NCBI GenBank assembly: GCA_964058805.1
Contig: CAXKVV010001683.1
Coordinates: 1-31,935, forward strand
Direction: 5' to 3'
Origin: Schoenoplectus triqueter
Taxonomy: Eukaryota > Streptophyta > Magnoliopsida > Poales > Cyperaceae
DNA length: 31,935 nt
The position numbers and the translations under genes were made by a program. Position 1 is the stretch's first letter. Every line of letters starts with the position of its first letter. The notes under the pieces are model-generated. The model ran no database searches, was not told where the DNA came from, and worked only from the letters and a program-made list of their open reading frames with translations. Of this stretch, positions 30,734-31,935 are shown in pieces.

Positions 30734-31935
30734 CTTGATTGGGAGCAAATTGGTAGATGTTATGTTGGAGCACCAAATTTTCAAATTAGGTGAAAGCTAG
30801 ATGATCCTATTGTTAGACAACATAACCTCTAGAGTTTCATTTCTTATATTAGAAATCCTTGTATGCAAAAGAGCATGCTAATTTAATGCTCTCTGATGCG
30901 TAACTTCCAGAAAGTAATCAAAAAGTTAGTTCCAGAAATATTATATTAACAAAATCTTTAAATAGAAATATTATTTTTTTTAAATTCGGAGGCAGCTGCC
31001 TCTAGTATATACTAGATAGAGTCCGTGTGTTTTTAATTGCGTTTGAGATTATTACTTACAAAGAATTCAGAGCCGGTGAAATAAATTAGTTATTTATAAA
31101 GAAAACTGTTTCTTATTTGGCGGATACACCCAACCCAATGTAAATATTACCGACCGTCAACAATACAAACTTTATAATGGATATTAAATTAGTTGTTATC
31201 CATATTAATGGATGATTTATACAGCTTATAGTACTACGATTATTATTCAAGTTAGTTGTTGCTAATATGAATTACAATTCATTTGAGCAAAAAAAAAGTA
31301 ACAGTCAACATATTCAGCATCTTTAATAAGTCTGAGCATATTACTAGGCGATGTTAAATTCCCAAAAAATATAGATATGAAAGACATAATATTTAAATTA
31401 AATTTAGACACTCATATAGTTTCGAACTATATTTTTCTAATTCAAAAGAAAAAAAAGTACTATTTTATATCTACTTATTAAAAACAAATTCGGACACCGG
31501 TTGAAGCTTATTTATACATAAGTCTGCTCCTGACAATAGTGCTATATAAGTAATATATTAATGAGTCAATTATAAACTTTATCATGCATGTTAAATGAAT
31601 TAGTTTCATGTAAATGACGTAATTATGTAATTTATTGTACACCACTACTATACAACTTAAACTATTACTAATATAAACTCATTTAAATTAAATTATGACA
31701 ATACCGTATAAAATAAGTTACAAAGTAAAATCATTAATATAAATAATAGATCATTTAATATTCATGATAAAACCCGTTTAACAACAATATCAAGAACTAT
31801 ATCTATATATTAACTCTGCAGCCCGTACCTATCCCAGTTGGAATTTGGAACAAATCCAAGCCGTTATGAAGAGCGTAAACTCTTTCTAAAACAAAAGGTC
31901 ATCATTGGTTCAAACAATATGTTTTTGGGGATCTC
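30734..31935. other. Intergenic AT-rich DNA to window end
   Basis: No gene, RNA or clear repeat structure that I can support. The stretch is AT-rich with many short TAAATTA motifs. Confidence 0.5.

Noticed and set aside
1..31935. tRNA, rRNA, snoRNA or organellar insertions
   Set aside because: I scanned for typical tRNA box motifs and GC-rich conserved RNA blocks and found none I could fold convincingly. No plastid or mitochondrial gene was recognised.

Overview
The window looks like nuclear DNA of a dicotyledonous flowering plant. It is very AT-rich, has long gene-poor stretches, carries typical plant transposon debris, and holds two full-length plant cell-wall genes. I cannot name the species from sequence alone. 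There are no tRNA or rRNA genes, no CRISPR-like array, and no prokaryotic-style operon.

Layout. 1-2.8 kb: AT-rich flank with inverted-repeat (foldback) elements and the end of a hAT-type element. 2.9-4.93 kb (minus): an intact, intronless group-II COBRA-like gene (COBL7 type), a GPI-anchored secreted wall protein, with a CT-rich leader and a G-box upstream. 5.3-16 kb: no convincing gene. Instead there are small non-autonomous DNA elements (6322-6748, 7972-9220, 9276-9580, 12746-13049, 13102-13467, 14709-15470), three of them with recognisable 8-bp target duplications, plus an LTR-like unclassified repeat around 9990-10990. 16.1-18.2 kb: a LINE reverse-transcriptase zinc-binding relic followed by three foldback arms or elements, one with a 20-nt perfect palindrome in each terminus. 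18.2-23.6 kb: low-information intergenic DNA. 23.9-25.1 kb (minus): an intact galacturonosyltransferase-like gene (GATL7 type). About 300 bp away lies a possible short divergent reading frame with a good ATG context. 26.6-28.55 kb (minus): a decayed multi-exon plant mobile domain (MAIN-like/PMD) gene whose exons can be read across introns but carry several stops. It is followed by a degenerate AT-rich tandem array and a GC-rich hairpin block at 29.25-29.38 kb. 29.4-31.9 kb: AT-rich DNA with one more foldback element and a short Ty1/copia protease relic.

Both intact genes act in building the cell wall. COBL proteins influence cellulose deposition at the cell surface, and GATL proteins act in Golgi pectin/xylan glycan synthesis. 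They lie about 19 kb apart on the same strand, and nothing in the sequence shows that they are co-regulated. I found no convincing new multi-gene system. The most unusual items are the nested palindromic foldback elements, a foldback family present in three or more copies, and the PMD gene with its flanking array.
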